A DNA stretch of 64,000 bases from contig NZ_JACAWV010000022.1 in assembly GCF_013390595.1 (NCBI RefSeq), positions 248,001 through 312,000 of the forward strand, in the 5' to 3' direction. Of the stretch, positions 51,394 through 60,119 are shown one piece after another. Position numbers and translations under genes: made by a program. Under the pieces are notes generated by a model. That model was not told the DNA's origin, made no database searches, and worked only from the letters and a program-made list of their open reading frames with translations. Numbering within the stretch: position 1 is the first letter of the stretch; the number at the start of each line of letters is the position of its first letter. The DNA is from Rhizobium sp. RM. GTDB taxonomy: Bacteria > Pseudomonadota > Alphaproteobacteria > Rhizobiales > Rhizobiaceae.

Positions 51394-52083
51394 ATGGCCG
51401 CAACTGTCATTCCCACACCGCAACCGGTTCTTCTCCCCGTCGAAGGCACCAGCGAGACGTTTCCGGTACGGCGCGTTTATTGTGTTGGCCGCAATTACGC
51501 CGACCACGCCATTGAAATGGGACATGACCCGTCGCGCGAGCCGCCCTTCTACTTCCAGAAAAACCCGGACAACCTGCTGCCATCAGGTCGCGATTTCCCC
51601 TACCCGTCGCTGTCGTCCAACGTGCATTACGAAGTCGAATGCGTGGTCGTTCTGAAAAGCGGCGGTTCGGATATTCCGGCCAGTGAAGCACTGGATCACG
51701 TCTGGGGTTATGCTGTCGGCATCGACATGACGCGCCGCGATCTGCAGGACGGCCTGAAGAAGATGGGCCGTTCCTGGGAAGGCGCCAAGGCATTCGAATT
51801 TTCCGCGCCGGTCTCGCCCGTCGTGCCCGCGTCGAAAATCGGCCATCCCTCCACCGGCGCCATCTGGCTTGATGTCAACGGAACGCGCAAGCAGACCGGC
51901 GATCTCTCGCAGATGATCTGGAAAGTACCGGAAGTGATTGCCGAACTGTCCAAGCTGTTCACGCTTGCCGCTGGCGACGTCATCATGACCGGCACACCCG
52001 CAGGCGTTGGCCCCATCGTACGCGGCGATCTGATCGAATGCGGCGTCGACGGTGTCGGCACGCTGTCCGTCAAGGTCGCGTAA
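51394..52083 (+). CDS. Fumarylacetoacetate hydrolase-family protein
   Basis: A 229-residue FAH-fold protein. It has VYCVGRNYADHAIEMGHDPS, the metal-binding EVECVVVL with its acidic residue, GYAVGIDMTRRDLQ, and the end motif VIMTGTPAGVGPI. Members are acylpyruvate hydrolases or oxaloacetate decarboxylases with Mg or Mn. ATG 51394 follows AGGAAG. It is 21 bp upstream of the gamma-carbonic anhydrase gene and likely cotranscribed. Confidence 0.88.
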   Translation: MAATVIPTPQPVLLPVEGTSETFPVRRVYCVGRNYADHAIEMGHDPSREPPFYFQKNPDNLLPSGRDFPYPSLSSNVHYEVECVVVLKSGGSDIPASEALDHVWGYAVGIDMTRRDLQDGLKKMGRSWEGAKAFEFSAPVSPVVPASKIGHPSTGAIWLDVNGTRKQTGDLSQMIWKVPEVIAELSKLFTLAAGDVIMTGTPAGVGPIVRGDLIECGVDGVGTLSVKVA

Positions 52084-52104
52084 CGCAAACCGGGAGGAGA
52101 ACCG

Positions 52105-52638
52105 ATGCCGCTTTACCGTCTGGGAGACAGAACGCCCCAAACCCCTGCCCCTGACCGTTACTGGGTTGCCCCCGATGCGAATGTCATCGGGTCGGTCACG
52201 CTAGAAGAGGATGTCGGCATCTGGTTTGGCGCGACGCTGCGCGGCGATAATGAGCCGATCAGCGTTGGCCGCGGTACAAACATTCAGGAAGGCGTGATGG
52301 TGCACAGCGATCCCGGCTATGCCGCGACGATCGGTGAGATGTGCACCATCGGCCACCATGCCATCGTTCACGGCTGCACCATTGGCGACAACTCGCTGGT
52401 CGGCATGGGCGCAACTATCCTGAACGGCGCGAAGATCGGCAGGAACTGCCTGATCGGTGCCAATGCACTGATTACCGAAGGCAAGGAATTTCCCGACAAT
52501 TCTCTCATCGTCGGGTCGCCGGCACGGGTGATCCGCACACTGGACGACGATGCGGTTGCAGCGCTGCGCCGTTCGGCCGAGAAATACATCGAAAACTGGA
52601 AACGGTTTTCGAACGACCTGCAACTCGTGCAGGAATAG
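52105..52638 (+). CDS. Gamma-carbonic anhydrase family protein
   Basis: A 177-residue left-handed parallel beta-helix protein with hexapeptide repeats (SVTLEEDVGIWFGATLRGDN, IQEGVMVHSDPG, IGHHAIVHGCTIGDNSLVGM). The three zinc-type His are in MVHSD, GHHAIVH and its second His. These proteins are trimers; many are acyltransferase-like and lack demonstrated CO2 hydration. It is preceded by GGGAGGAG and cotranscribed with the FAH gene. Confidence 0.87.
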   Translation: MPLYRLGDRTPQTPAPDRYWVAPDANVIGSVTLEEDVGIWFGATLRGDNEPISVGRGTNIQEGVMVHSDPGYAATIGEMCTIGHHAIVHGCTIGDNSLVGMGATILNGAKIGRNCLIGANALITEGKEFPDNSLIVGSPARVIRTLDDDAVAALRRSAEKYIENWKRFSNDLQLVQE

Positions 52639-52660
52639 AACCGGTCCAATCAGACCGGTT
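52639..52660. terminator. Hairpin between gamma-CA and zur genes
   Basis: AACCGGTC pairs perfectly with GACCGGTT over CAATCA, immediately between two convergent genes. There is no long T-run on either side. Confidence 0.6.
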
Positions 52661-52665
52661 GCAAA

Positions 52666-53070
52666 TCAGGATGCACAGGCAGCGCAGAGGCCACGAATTT
52701 CAATCGTGGTCTTTTCCGCCTTGAACTTGTGATCCTTGACCCAGCGTTCCAGACGATGATCGATGTCGTGATCGTGAAACTCGGTCACCTGCCCGCACGC
52801 CTCGCAGATGGCAAAGGCGACAGTGCCGTGGTGATGCGTGCAGCACTCGGCCTGGGTATGTGTGCAGGCAACGAAGGCATTCAGGCTTTCCAGCCGATGC
52901 ACCAGCCCGAACTCGATGAGTTTTTCCAGCGCTCGATACACCTGCAACGGAGCGCGGAAGCCGTCATCGCGCAGCTTGTCGAGGATCATGTAGGCGCTGA
53001 GCGGGCCTTGCGAGTTCGACAGCGCGTTCATCACCAGAGACTGGTTCTTGGTCAGATTTTGCGCATTCAT
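52666..53070 (-). CDS. zur: Zinc uptake regulator Zur (Fur family)
   Basis: A 134-residue Fur-family repressor. The winged helix is in residues 1-80 (SQGPLSAYMILDKLRDDGFR, VYRALEKLIEFGLVHRLES). The metal sites are CTHTQAECCTHHHG and FAICEACGQVTEFHDHDID, and the C-terminal structural zinc pair is IRGLCAACAS. Zn-loaded Zur represses zinc uptake. The start overlaps the znuB stop by 4 bp (ATGA). It is the last gene of the znuC-znuB-zur operon, giving direct feedback. Confidence 0.9.
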   Translation of the reverse strand: MNAQNLTKNQSLVMNALSNSQGPLSAYMILDKLRDDGFRAPLQVYRALEKLIEFGLVHRLESLNAFVACTHTQAECCTHHHGTVAFAICEACGQVTEFHDHDIDHRLERWVKDHKFKAEKTTIEIRGLCAACAS

Positions 53071-53885
53071 GACTTGCCTCCCTCATCGGCCGCACGGGAA
53101 GCCCCCGGTAACGGCAGCAGGCTTACAACGAACAGAACGACTGCGGCAACCACGATCGACGGCCCGGACGGCGTATCGTAGGTCAAAGACCCCATCAGCC
53201 CACCGAAAACCGCGATGGCCCCGATCAGCGATGCGATCACAGCCATGACCTCAGGTGTGGACGAAAAGCGTCTGGCCGTCGCAGCCGGAATGATCAGCAG
53301 CGACGTAATCAGCATGATGCCGACGACCTTCATGGCGATGGCAATGACGAGCGCCATCAGCAGCGTGAACAGGAGCTTGGCAAGTTCCGGGTTCAACCCC
53401 TCCGCCTCTGCCAGTTCGGCATTGACGGTGGATGCCAGAAGCGGCCGCCACAGCTTGACCATGACGCCAATCACAACAAGACCGCCGCCCCAGATCAGCG
53501 CAATGTCCGTGGTCGTGACAGCCAGGATATCGCCGAACAGGAAGGAAATGAGGTCGATCCGCACCCAGGTCATGAAGGCGACGATCACCAGACCGATGGC
53601 CAGCGCCGAGTGCGAGAGAATGCCAAGAAGCGCATCCGCAGACAGAGCCTGCCGGCGCTGCAGGAACAGCAGCAGCACGGATACCAGCGAGGCGACCAGA
53701 AACACGCTGACCGTCAGATTGATCTGGAAGAGAAGCGACAGCGCCACGCCCAGCAGCGCCGAGTGCGCCATCGTATCGCCGAAATAAGCCATGCGCCGCC
53801 ACACGACGAAACAGCCGAGCGGTCCGACGGTCAGTGCAACGCCGATACCGGCGATCATGGCGCGAATGAAGAAATCGTCAAACAT
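53067..53885 (-). CDS. znuB: Zinc ABC transporter permease
   Basis: A 272-residue membrane protein with about 8 hydrophobic segments, of the ABC-3 family. Signatures are FVVWRRMAYFGDTMAHSALL and the late LITSLLIIPAATARRFSSTP. It forms the channel for Zn2+ from ZnuA across the inner membrane with ZnuC. It overlaps znuC by 8 bp and zur by 4 bp, so the three are translationally coupled. Confidence 0.9.
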   Translation of the reverse strand: MFDDFFIRAMIAGIGVALTVGPLGCFVVWRRMAYFGDTMAHSALLGVALSLLFQINLTVSVFLVASLVSVLLLFLQRRQALSADALLGILSHSALAIGLVIVAFMTWVRIDLISFLFGDILAVTTTDIALIWGGGLVVIGVMVKLWRPLLASTVNAELAEAEGLNPELAKLLFTLLMALVIAIAMKVVGIMLITSLLIIPAATARRFSSTPEVMAVIASLIGAIAVFGGLMGSLTYDTPSGPSIVVAAVVLFVVSLLPLPGASRAADEGGKS

Positions 53886-54816
53886 GCCGCTCTCCGTGTT
53901 TTGTATCGGAGGTCACAGCATCCGCCGAGTGATCGTTTCCGCAGCCGCAGCCATCATGATCGTGATCATGGTGATCGTGATGATGGGCATGCGTTGAATG
54001 GTCGTGGTCATGATGGTGGCCGTCATCGGGATGGCAATGGTCGGTGACCGAGCCATCGGCGTGCAGGACGCGGCCGTCGGGCAGATGGGTATGATCGTGA
54101 TGATGGCTGTAAACGGCCAGTGCCTTGGCAGCCGTGCCACCGAAAAGCTGCATATATTCGGCGCTTTGGCTGACCGCCTGCGGCGTACCACGGCAGCAGA
54201 CATGGCCGTTCAGGCAGATCACCGTATCCGTTTCCGCCATCACTACATGCAGGTCATGCGAGATTAACAAAACTCCGCAATTTGTTGAATTTCTGATATT
54301 TTTAATCAGTTCGTAGAGTGCGATCTCGCCGGAGAAATCGACCCCCTGCACAGGTTCGTCCAGAACCAGAAGATCCGGCTTGCGGGCAATGGCCCGCGCC
54401 AGAAGCGCACGCTGAAACTCGCCGCCGGACAGGTGCTGAACCTCGGCATTGGCAAGATGGGCAATGCCCGTGGCATTCAGGGCCGCATCGATTTCCCGGG
54501 CCGGGAGCGGCCCGGTCAACGTCATCAGACGCCGCACGGACAGCGGCATTGTCCAGTCGACGGAAAGCTTCTGCGGCACATATCCCACCCGCAATCCATC
54601 GATGCGCGAGACAGCACCCTCGCTCGGCTTCAACACGCCGATCGCCATTTTGGCGCTGGTCGATTTGCCAGATCCGTTCGGACCGATCAGAGTGACGATC
54701 TCGCCCTTGCTGACGGAAAAATCCACGCCGCGCACCAGCCAGCGACCGCCGCGCTGAATACCGGCATTGGAAAGAGACACGAGTGTATCACCACCCTTGG
54801 GGGCAGAATGAAGCAT
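53878..54816 (-). CDS. znuC: Zinc ABC transporter ATP-binding protein with His-rich tail
   Basis: A 312-residue ATPase. The Walker A is GPNGSGKST, the ABC signature is LSGGEFQRALLARA, the Walker B is LLVLDEP, and the switch His is in LISHDLHVV. After the ATPase domain, from about residue 240, comes a tail of roughly 60 residues that is very rich in His and Asp (HHHDHTHLP, DGHHHDHDHSTHAHHHDHH) and ends with CGCG. This probably buffers zinc on the cytoplasmic side. Bases about 54265-54315, inside the gene, are unusually AT-rich (KNIRNSTNCG) compared with the rest. The start is ATG 54816. Confidence 0.9.
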   Translation of the reverse strand: MLHSAPKGGDTLVSLSNAGIQRGGRWLVRGVDFSVSKGEIVTLIGPNGSGKSTSAKMAIGVLKPSEGAVSRIDGLRVGYVPQKLSVDWTMPLSVRRLMTLTGPLPAREIDAALNATGIAHLANAEVQHLSGGEFQRALLARAIARKPDLLVLDEPVQGVDFSGEIALYELIKNIRNSTNCGVLLISHDLHVVMAETDTVICLNGHVCCRGTPQAVSQSAEYMQLFGGTAAKALAVYSHHHDHTHLPDGRVLHADGSVTDHCHPDDGHHHDHDHSTHAHHHDHHDHDHDGCGCGNDHSADAVTSDTKHGERHV

Positions 54817-54878
54817 GGGATTATCCGATTGGCGATGTTGCGTACCGCTATCGCATACGTTATAGCGTTACGCAATAA

Positions 54879-54890
54879 ATGTAATAACAT
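54879..54890. promoter_or_regulatory. Putative Zur box in the znuC/znuA divergent spacer
   Basis: ATGTAATAACAT is an imperfect palindrome of the AT-rich type recognised by Zur, in the 104-bp region between the divergent znuC and znuA starts. An overlapping dyad (GTTATAGCGTTAC) lies just to its left. One repressor could control both directions. Confidence 0.5.
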
Positions 54891-54920
54891 AACCACCTTC
54901 TTCAAGTGGAGTGACTTTTC

Positions 54921-55940
54921 ATGAGACCAATCCTGATCGCGCTGGCGGCGTCCGCCTCGATAGCAGCCATGGCGTCGAGCGCGATGGCCGCCGCCCCCAA
55001 TGTCGTGGTCTCGATCAAGCCTGTACACTCCCTCGTCGCCGCCATCATGAAAGGCGTGGGCGAACCGCAACTGATCGTCGATGGCGCGGCCTCCCCACAC
55101 ATCTACAGCCTGAAACCGTCCAACGCCCGTACGCTGGAAAAAGCCGACATGGTGTTCTGGGTCGGTCCCGGCCTCGAAGCCTATCTGGAAAAGCCGCTGC
55201 AGGCGCTGGCCAGCAAGGCAACGGTCGTGGAACTGGAAGATGCCGAGGGCCTGGAAAAACTGCTATTCCGCGAAGGCGGTCCTTTTGAAGCCCACGATCA
55301 CGGCGACCATGAAGGACACGATCATGAGGCCGAAGAAGCCCATGAACACAAGCATGATGGCGAAGAGCATGCCGACGACCACAAGGATGGCCATGATCAC
55401 GATCATGGGCATGACCATGCACATGGCGAATACGACATGCACCTCTGGCTCGACCCGGCAAATGCCAAGGCGATGGCACGTTCGATCGAGGCAGCTCTTA
55501 TCAAGGCCGACGCGGACAATGCCGCCACCTATCAGGAAAATGCCCGCAAGCTGCTGACCGATATCGACGCTCTCGATGCGGAGCTGGCGGAAACCGTAAA
55601 GCCGATCAAGAATAAGCCCTTCATCGTCTTCCACGATGCCTACCAGTATTTCGAACACCGCTACGGCGTGAAGACGGCAGGCTCCATCACCGTCAGCCCC
55701 GAGACCATGCCGGGTGCGGACCGCGTCAAACAGGTGCAGCAGAAGATCCGCGAACTCGGCGCCACCTGCGTGTTTGCCGAACCGCAATTCGAGCCGAAGC
55801 TCGTCTCAGTCGTCATGGAAGGTACGGATGCCAGGTCCGGCACGCTGGACCCCGAAGCAGCAACCCAGACACCCGGCCCCGATCTCTATTTCGAGATGAT
55901 GCGTGGCATCGCCAAGTCGCTGAAGGACTGCCTGTCCTGA
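54921..55940 (+). CDS. znuA: Periplasmic zinc-binding protein
   Basis: A 339-residue cluster A-I solute-binding protein. It has a signal peptide (LIALAASASIAAMASSAMA). Metal ligands are visible as His in AASPHIYSLKPS, His in EYDMHLWLDP, His in IVFHDAYQYFEH and an acidic residue near the end. Between residues about 120 and 172 there is a His/Asp/Glu-rich loop (HDHGDHEGHDHEAEEAHEHK) that is typical of ZnuA and scavenges zinc. It delivers Zn2+ to ZnuB. It is divergent from znuC with a Zur-like box between. Confidence 0.92.
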   Translation: MRPILIALAASASIAAMASSAMAAAPNVVVSIKPVHSLVAAIMKGVGEPQLIVDGAASPHIYSLKPSNARTLEKADMVFWVGPGLEAYLEKPLQALASKATVVELEDAEGLEKLLFREGGPFEAHDHGDHEGHDHEAEEAHEHKHDGEEHADDHKDGHDHDHGHDHAHGEYDMHLWLDPANAKAMARSIEAALIKADADNAATYQENARKLLTDIDALDAELAETVKPIKNKPFIVFHDAYQYFEHRYGVKTAGSITVSPETMPGADRVKQVQQKIRELGATCVFAEPQFEPKLVSVVMEGTDARSGTLDPEAATQTPGPDLYFEMMRGIAKSLKDCLS

Positions 55941-55969
55941 CAGGTCTCTGCTGACCGCACAGATGGCGC

Positions 55970-57022
55970 TCAGGGCTTGGGCGCCATCGACGACCATACA
56001 GGCTTGCTGACACTCTGCAGCGTCTCTGCCGGCTCGCCATTGATGCGGGCCAAAAGCGCCGCCGCAAGCTCCCTGCCCGCCAGCTTGATATCCTCGTTTA
56101 CAGTGTGAACCTGCGGCTTGATCCAGTTCAGGAATTCGGCCGACTGCTTGGACACGACGTCGATATCCTCACCGATCTTCACACCGGCCGCTTCGAACCC
56201 GGCCATCAGCGCAATGGTGCTGCTGCCACTGATCGACACGATGCCGTCTGGCCGGTCCTTCCCGGACATCAACTGTTCGCCAAAATCGCGCAGCTTGTCG
56301 AGCGGGGTTTCAATGGTGACGGAATCCAGCGGAAACTCCGATACGCCGAAATGCCGGATGGCCCGGTTGAAACCTTTCCTGGCGTGGTCGTGGAAGGAAA
56401 ACCGCGACGGCGGCACGATGATGGCGATCTTCTTGCGCCCGCACTGCACCAGCCGCTCCACAGCCTCGTAGGCATAGGCCTCGTTGTCGAAGTCGTGATA
56501 GGCGTGCTCGATGCCCATGTCGCTGCGTCCATGCGTGACAAACGGCATGTTGCGCTCGGTCATGAAGCGAACGCGCGGATCATCCGGCTGGATCTTGGAA
56601 ATGATGACACCATCGGCCGACCCGGTGTCGAGAATGTAGCGGATCGGCACCATCGAATCCTTGGCATGCGTGTGCGGTGTCACGACAAGATGATATTGGG
56701 TCGCGGCCAGAACCTCGGTGATACCGAACACCATCTGGCTGGTAAAACCCATCAGCTCTTCATCGACGCTCAGCACCAGTGCAATGACATTGGTCTTGCC
56801 GGTGCGCAGACGAACGCCGGCGCGGTTCGGCTGGTAACCGATCTGCCTGGCGATCAGCCGCACACGTTCCTTGGTATCGGCGCCAATGTCGGGAGCATCC
56901 TTCAGTGCGCGTGAAACGGTGGTGATGCCGAGGCCTGTCATAAACGCGATGGTCTTCAACGTTGGGCGCTCACCCGCACCTATCGAAACGTTGTCACTGT
57001 CGGTTTTCCCAGTATCGTTCAT
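55970..57022 (-). CDS. LacI-family transcriptional regulator
   Basis: A 350-residue LacI protein. The HTH is at about 20-65 ([36 protein letters not shown]), followed by a periplasmic-binding-like effector domain. It starts at 57022 ([10 protein letters not shown]). It is divergent from the beta-mannosidase gene with 505 bp between; a palindromic operator lies in front of that gene. Control of mannoside or oligosaccharide use is the best guess; the inducer is unknown. Confidence 0.9.
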   Translation of the reverse strand: MNDTGKTDSDNVSIGAGERPTLKTIAFMTGLGITTVSRALKDAPDIGADTKERVRLIARQIGYQPNRAGVRLRTGKTNVIALVLSVDEELMGFTSQMVFGITEVLAATQYHLVVTPHTHAKDSMVPIRYILDTGSADGVIISKIQPDDPRVRFMTERNMPFVTHGRSDMGIEHAYHDFDNEAYAYEAVERLVQCGRKKIAIIVPPSRFSFHDHARKGFNRAIRHFGVSEFPLDSVTIETPLDKLRDFGEQLMSGKDRPDGIVSISGSSTIALMAGFEAAGVKIGEDIDVVSKQSAEFLNWIKPQVHTVNEDIKLAGRELAAALLARINGEPAETLQSVSKPVWSSMAPKP

Positions 57023-57527
57023 GTCATTTCGCCATGCTTTATCAGTAATGATCATAGATAGCTTTTGCCATCTTGCAAAGGCGCCAGGCAGTCTCCGTCA
57101 TCAACTATGCTGCCTTTCCTCCCGACGCCTACTGTAACGATATAGGAGACAAAAATCGACAGCCGAACGAAGAAGAAAATTCTCTAATTCTTGGCGGCAA
57201 TACAGTGCCCCGGCGCTTGTTTGTCTCATTAAAGACTTTAGAAAAATCATCCAACATATTGATTTATAATTTCCATGATCAAAACACGTGGATGACATGT
57301 CCCGATCTGGAACATCAACATCGACAATAACGGCGATTGTCGTCTGAGGGCATGACGGCGCGGAAATTTTACGGTAACGTTGCCGCTGGGAGGACTGTTA
57401 GAAGAGTGCCGGAACCGGTTTTGCCGGCCGGCGTTTCCACGATATCGTCTCCCGAAATTCAGATGCCAGCTTGCATGACGATGCCGTGCGACATTGACAA
57501 TGCCCGCACGAAAAACAGGGTCCAAAA
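57023..57527. promoter_or_regulatory. 505-bp divergent control region with LacI-type operator
   Basis: There is no gene in this region, which is AT-rich in its centre. The best element is CGGTAACGTTGCCG at 57372-57385, a near-perfect 14-bp palindrome (12 of 14 positions symmetrical) with the CG centre usual for LacI/CcpA-family sites. It lies 142 bp before the mannosidase start. The remainder shows no other clear site. Confidence 0.6.
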
Positions 57528-59975
57528 ATGGTTTCTTCTTCCTCGCCCGACACGCTTATCGATCTTTCCGGGCACTGGTCCCTGTCGTCTGCGGAAGGAG
57601 ATCATCGCACCGAAATCCCGATCCCTGGCGACGTTCATACGGCGCTGAAAAATGCAGGCATCATCCCCGACCCCTATCACGGCCGCAACGAGAACGACGT
57701 GCAATGGGTCGCGCACCGCGACTGGCTGATCGAGCGCACCTTCGTGGTCGAAGACGTCGACGTAAGCTGGTATCTCGATATCGATTATCTCGACACCGTC
57801 GCCATCGTCTACATCAACGACGCCCCGGTGCTGACCAGCGACAATTGCTTCCGGCGGTATCGCCCCGATGTTTCGAATGCGCTGCGTCCCGGTGAAAACA
57901 CCATCCGCATCCGCTTTCACTCCAACATTACCGCCGGTGCGGAACGGCAGGCACGGCAACCCTTTTACATTCCCTACCACGAAGGCAACTCGCCGATTGC
58001 CAACGGCAACATGCTCAGAAAGCCGCAATGCCACTTCGGCTGGGACTGGAACATCGCCATCGCCCCGCTTGGCCTTTACGGCACGATTGCCCTGAAGCGG
58101 CTGGACACAGCCCGCATCGAACATGTCGTCACCTCGCAACACCATGTCGAAGGTGGCGTCGAACTGCATGTGGCAGTGACGCTTTTTGCCGAACACGCCG
58201 CAAGCGTTACCCTGCACCTGTCGCTGGATGATGAAAGACTGCGTCTCGATTGCGGTGTCGGCGCTGGCGAGACGACGATCCAGCACGTATTTTTCGTCGA
58301 GAACCCCAGGCTCTGGTGGCCGGCGGGCAGCGGTGAACAGGCGCTCTACACGCTGACTGTCGATTTGCCGGATGAGACCGTGACGCGCCAGATCGGTCTG
58401 CGAACCGTCGAGCTTCTGACGGACAAGGATGAAGCGGGCAGCCGTTTTGCCTTCCGCATCAACGGGCGCGAGATCTTCTGCCGTGGCGCCAACTGGATTC
58501 CGGCCGATGCCCTGCACTCCCTGACGAGCCGCGAAAAGACCGAGGATCTCCTGTGCTCCGCTGCGGAAGCCAACATGAACATGATCCGGGTCTGGGGCGG
58601 CGGCTTCTATGAACAGGACTGGTTCTACGATCTATGCGACCGGCTTGGCCTGATGGTCTGGCAGGACTTCATGTTCGCCTGCAACCTTTATCCCTGCAGC
58701 GAGGATTTTCTGGAAAATGTGGAGCACGAGGTCACCTATCAGGTGCAGCGGCTGTCTTCCCATCCCTCGCTCGTGCTGTGGTGCGGTGACAACGAACTGG
58801 TCGGCGCGCTGACGTGGTTCAAGGAATCCCGCGATAACCGCGACCGTTATCTGGTTGCTTATGACCGCCTGAACCGCACCATCGAACGCGCCCTCAAGAA
58901 GGCGGCGCCCGAAGCGCTCTGGTGGCCCTCAAGCCCCGCCTCCGGTTATCTCGATTATGGCGACGCGTGGCACGCGGATGGATCTGGTGACATGCACTAC
59001 TGGTCGGTCTGGCACGAGAACAAGTCGTTCGACAATTACCGCTCCATCAAGCCACGCTTCTGCTCGGAATTCGGCTTCCAGTCCTACACCTCCATGCCCG
59101 TCATCCGCACCTATGCGGAGGAAAAGGACATGAACATCTCCTCCCCGGTGATCGAACTTCACCAGAAGAACGCCGGTGGCAACGAGCGCATCGCCGGCAC
59201 GATGTTCCGCTACTTCCGCTTCCCGAAAGACTTTGCAAGTTTCGTTTATCTGAGCCAGGTGCAGCAGGCGGTGGCAATCCGCACGGCTGTCGACTACTGG
59301 CGCTCACTGAAACCGCATTGCATGGGAACGCTCTACTGGCAGCTCAACGACACATGGCCGGTCGCGTCATGGTCGAGCCTGGATTACGGCGGCAGCTGGA
59401 AGGCCCTGCACTACGCCGCCCGCCGTTTCTTCCAGACGGTCACGGTGGTGGCGATCCCGTCAGAGGATGGCAAGAGGCTCAGTTTCTCGATGGTCAACGA
59501 CAATGGCGAAGACGTCGAGATCGACATCAACATCCTGGCATTGACGATGGATGGAAACCGCATCCCGCTGAAATCCGCCAATGGCACATGCGGGCCGGAT
59601 GCTGCGGCCGTTCTGACCGAAATCGATCTTGCCAGCCTGCCGGATGGCGCGTTGCTGGCATGGAACTTCATCGCCTCCAACGGCATGACGGGTGAAGGCC
59701 ACCATGTCCGTGACACCTACAAGGCGCTGGAAATGCAGTCTTCCGGGCTGACATTCATCACCAGGGCACTGCCGAACGGAGAGTTCGAAATCGACGTGAC
59801 GGCAAAGGGGCTTGCACTCTTCGTCATGCTTGAGGCTGATCTGCCCGGTCGTTACTCCGACAACCTTTTCGATCTGGCAGCGGGTGAAACACGCCGCGTA
59901 CTGTTCACGCCGAAAGACGAAAACAGACACGGCAGGCAGCCGCATTTCACCATTCTCGACCTTCAATCCTGCTAG
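57528..59975 (+). CDS. Beta-mannosidase (GH2)
   Basis: An 815-residue GH2 enzyme with the N-terminal sugar-binding and Ig-like domains, then the TIM-barrel. The catalytic acid/base Glu is in VLWCGDNELVG and the nucleophile Glu in FCSEFGFQS. The start (LIDLSGHWSLSSAEGDHRTE) and WWPSSPASGY match beta-mannosidases rather than beta-galactosidases. It has no signal peptide, so it would hydrolyse imported beta-mannosides in the cytoplasm; no transporter is in the neighbourhood. It is followed by the mgrA-like gene, and is probably under the LacI regulator. Confidence 0.85.
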   Translation: MVSSSSPDTLIDLSGHWSLSSAEGDHRTEIPIPGDVHTALKNAGIIPDPYHGRNENDVQWVAHRDWLIERTFVVEDVDVSWYLDIDYLDTVAIVYINDAPVLTSDNCFRRYRPDVSNALRPGENTIRIRFHSNITAGAERQARQPFYIPYHEGNSPIANGNMLRKPQCHFGWDWNIAIAPLGLYGTIALKRLDTARIEHVVTSQHHVEGGVELHVAVTLFAEHAASVTLHLSLDDERLRLDCGVGAGETTIQHVFFVENPRLWWPAGSGEQALYTLTVDLPDETVTRQIGLRTVELLTDKDEAGSRFAFRINGREIFCRGANWIPADALHSLTSREKTEDLLCSAAEANMNMIRVWGGGFYEQDWFYDLCDRLGLMVWQDFMFACNLYPCSEDFLENVEHEVTYQVQRLSSHPSLVLWCGDNELVGALTWFKESRDNRDRYLVAYDRLNRTIERALKKAAPEALWWPSSPASGYLDYGDAWHADGSGDMHYWSVWHENKSFDNYRSIKPRFCSEFGFQSYTSMPVIRTYAEEKDMNISSPVIELHQKNAGGNERIAGTMFRYFRFPKDFASFVYLSQVQQAVAIRTAVDYWRSLKPHCMGTLYWQLNDTWPVASWSSLDYGGSWKALHYAARRFFQTVTVVAIPSEDGKRLSFSMVNDNGEDVEIDINILALTMDGNRIPLKSANGTCGPDAAAVLTEIDLASLPDGALLAWNFIASNGMTGEGHHVRDTYKALEMQSSGLTFITRALPNGEFEIDVTAKGLALFVMLEADLPGRYSDNLFDLAAGETRRVLFTPKDENRHGRQPHFTILDLQSC

Positions 59976-60119
59976 GTCGTCGACACCGTATTGAAGGTGA
60001 CAGGCAAACACTCTAACCATTTCAATGACGAACAATCCCGCTCCACGGCGGGCTTGTCTCATCCAGTTCACAGGTTGCCGGTGTCTTCGGCAACTCTCAT
60101 CAGCAAGTGGAGGAAAGAC

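Noticed and set aside
57459..58517. Minus-strand frame of about 352 codons
   Set aside because: It is antisense to the beta-mannosidase N-terminal region, without family motifs.
60015..60023. Another AACCATT word before the mgrA-like gene, and one near 61250
   Set aside because: They lack the TGCC..CTC element and the start-codon spacing; single 7-base matches are expected by chance in this length.
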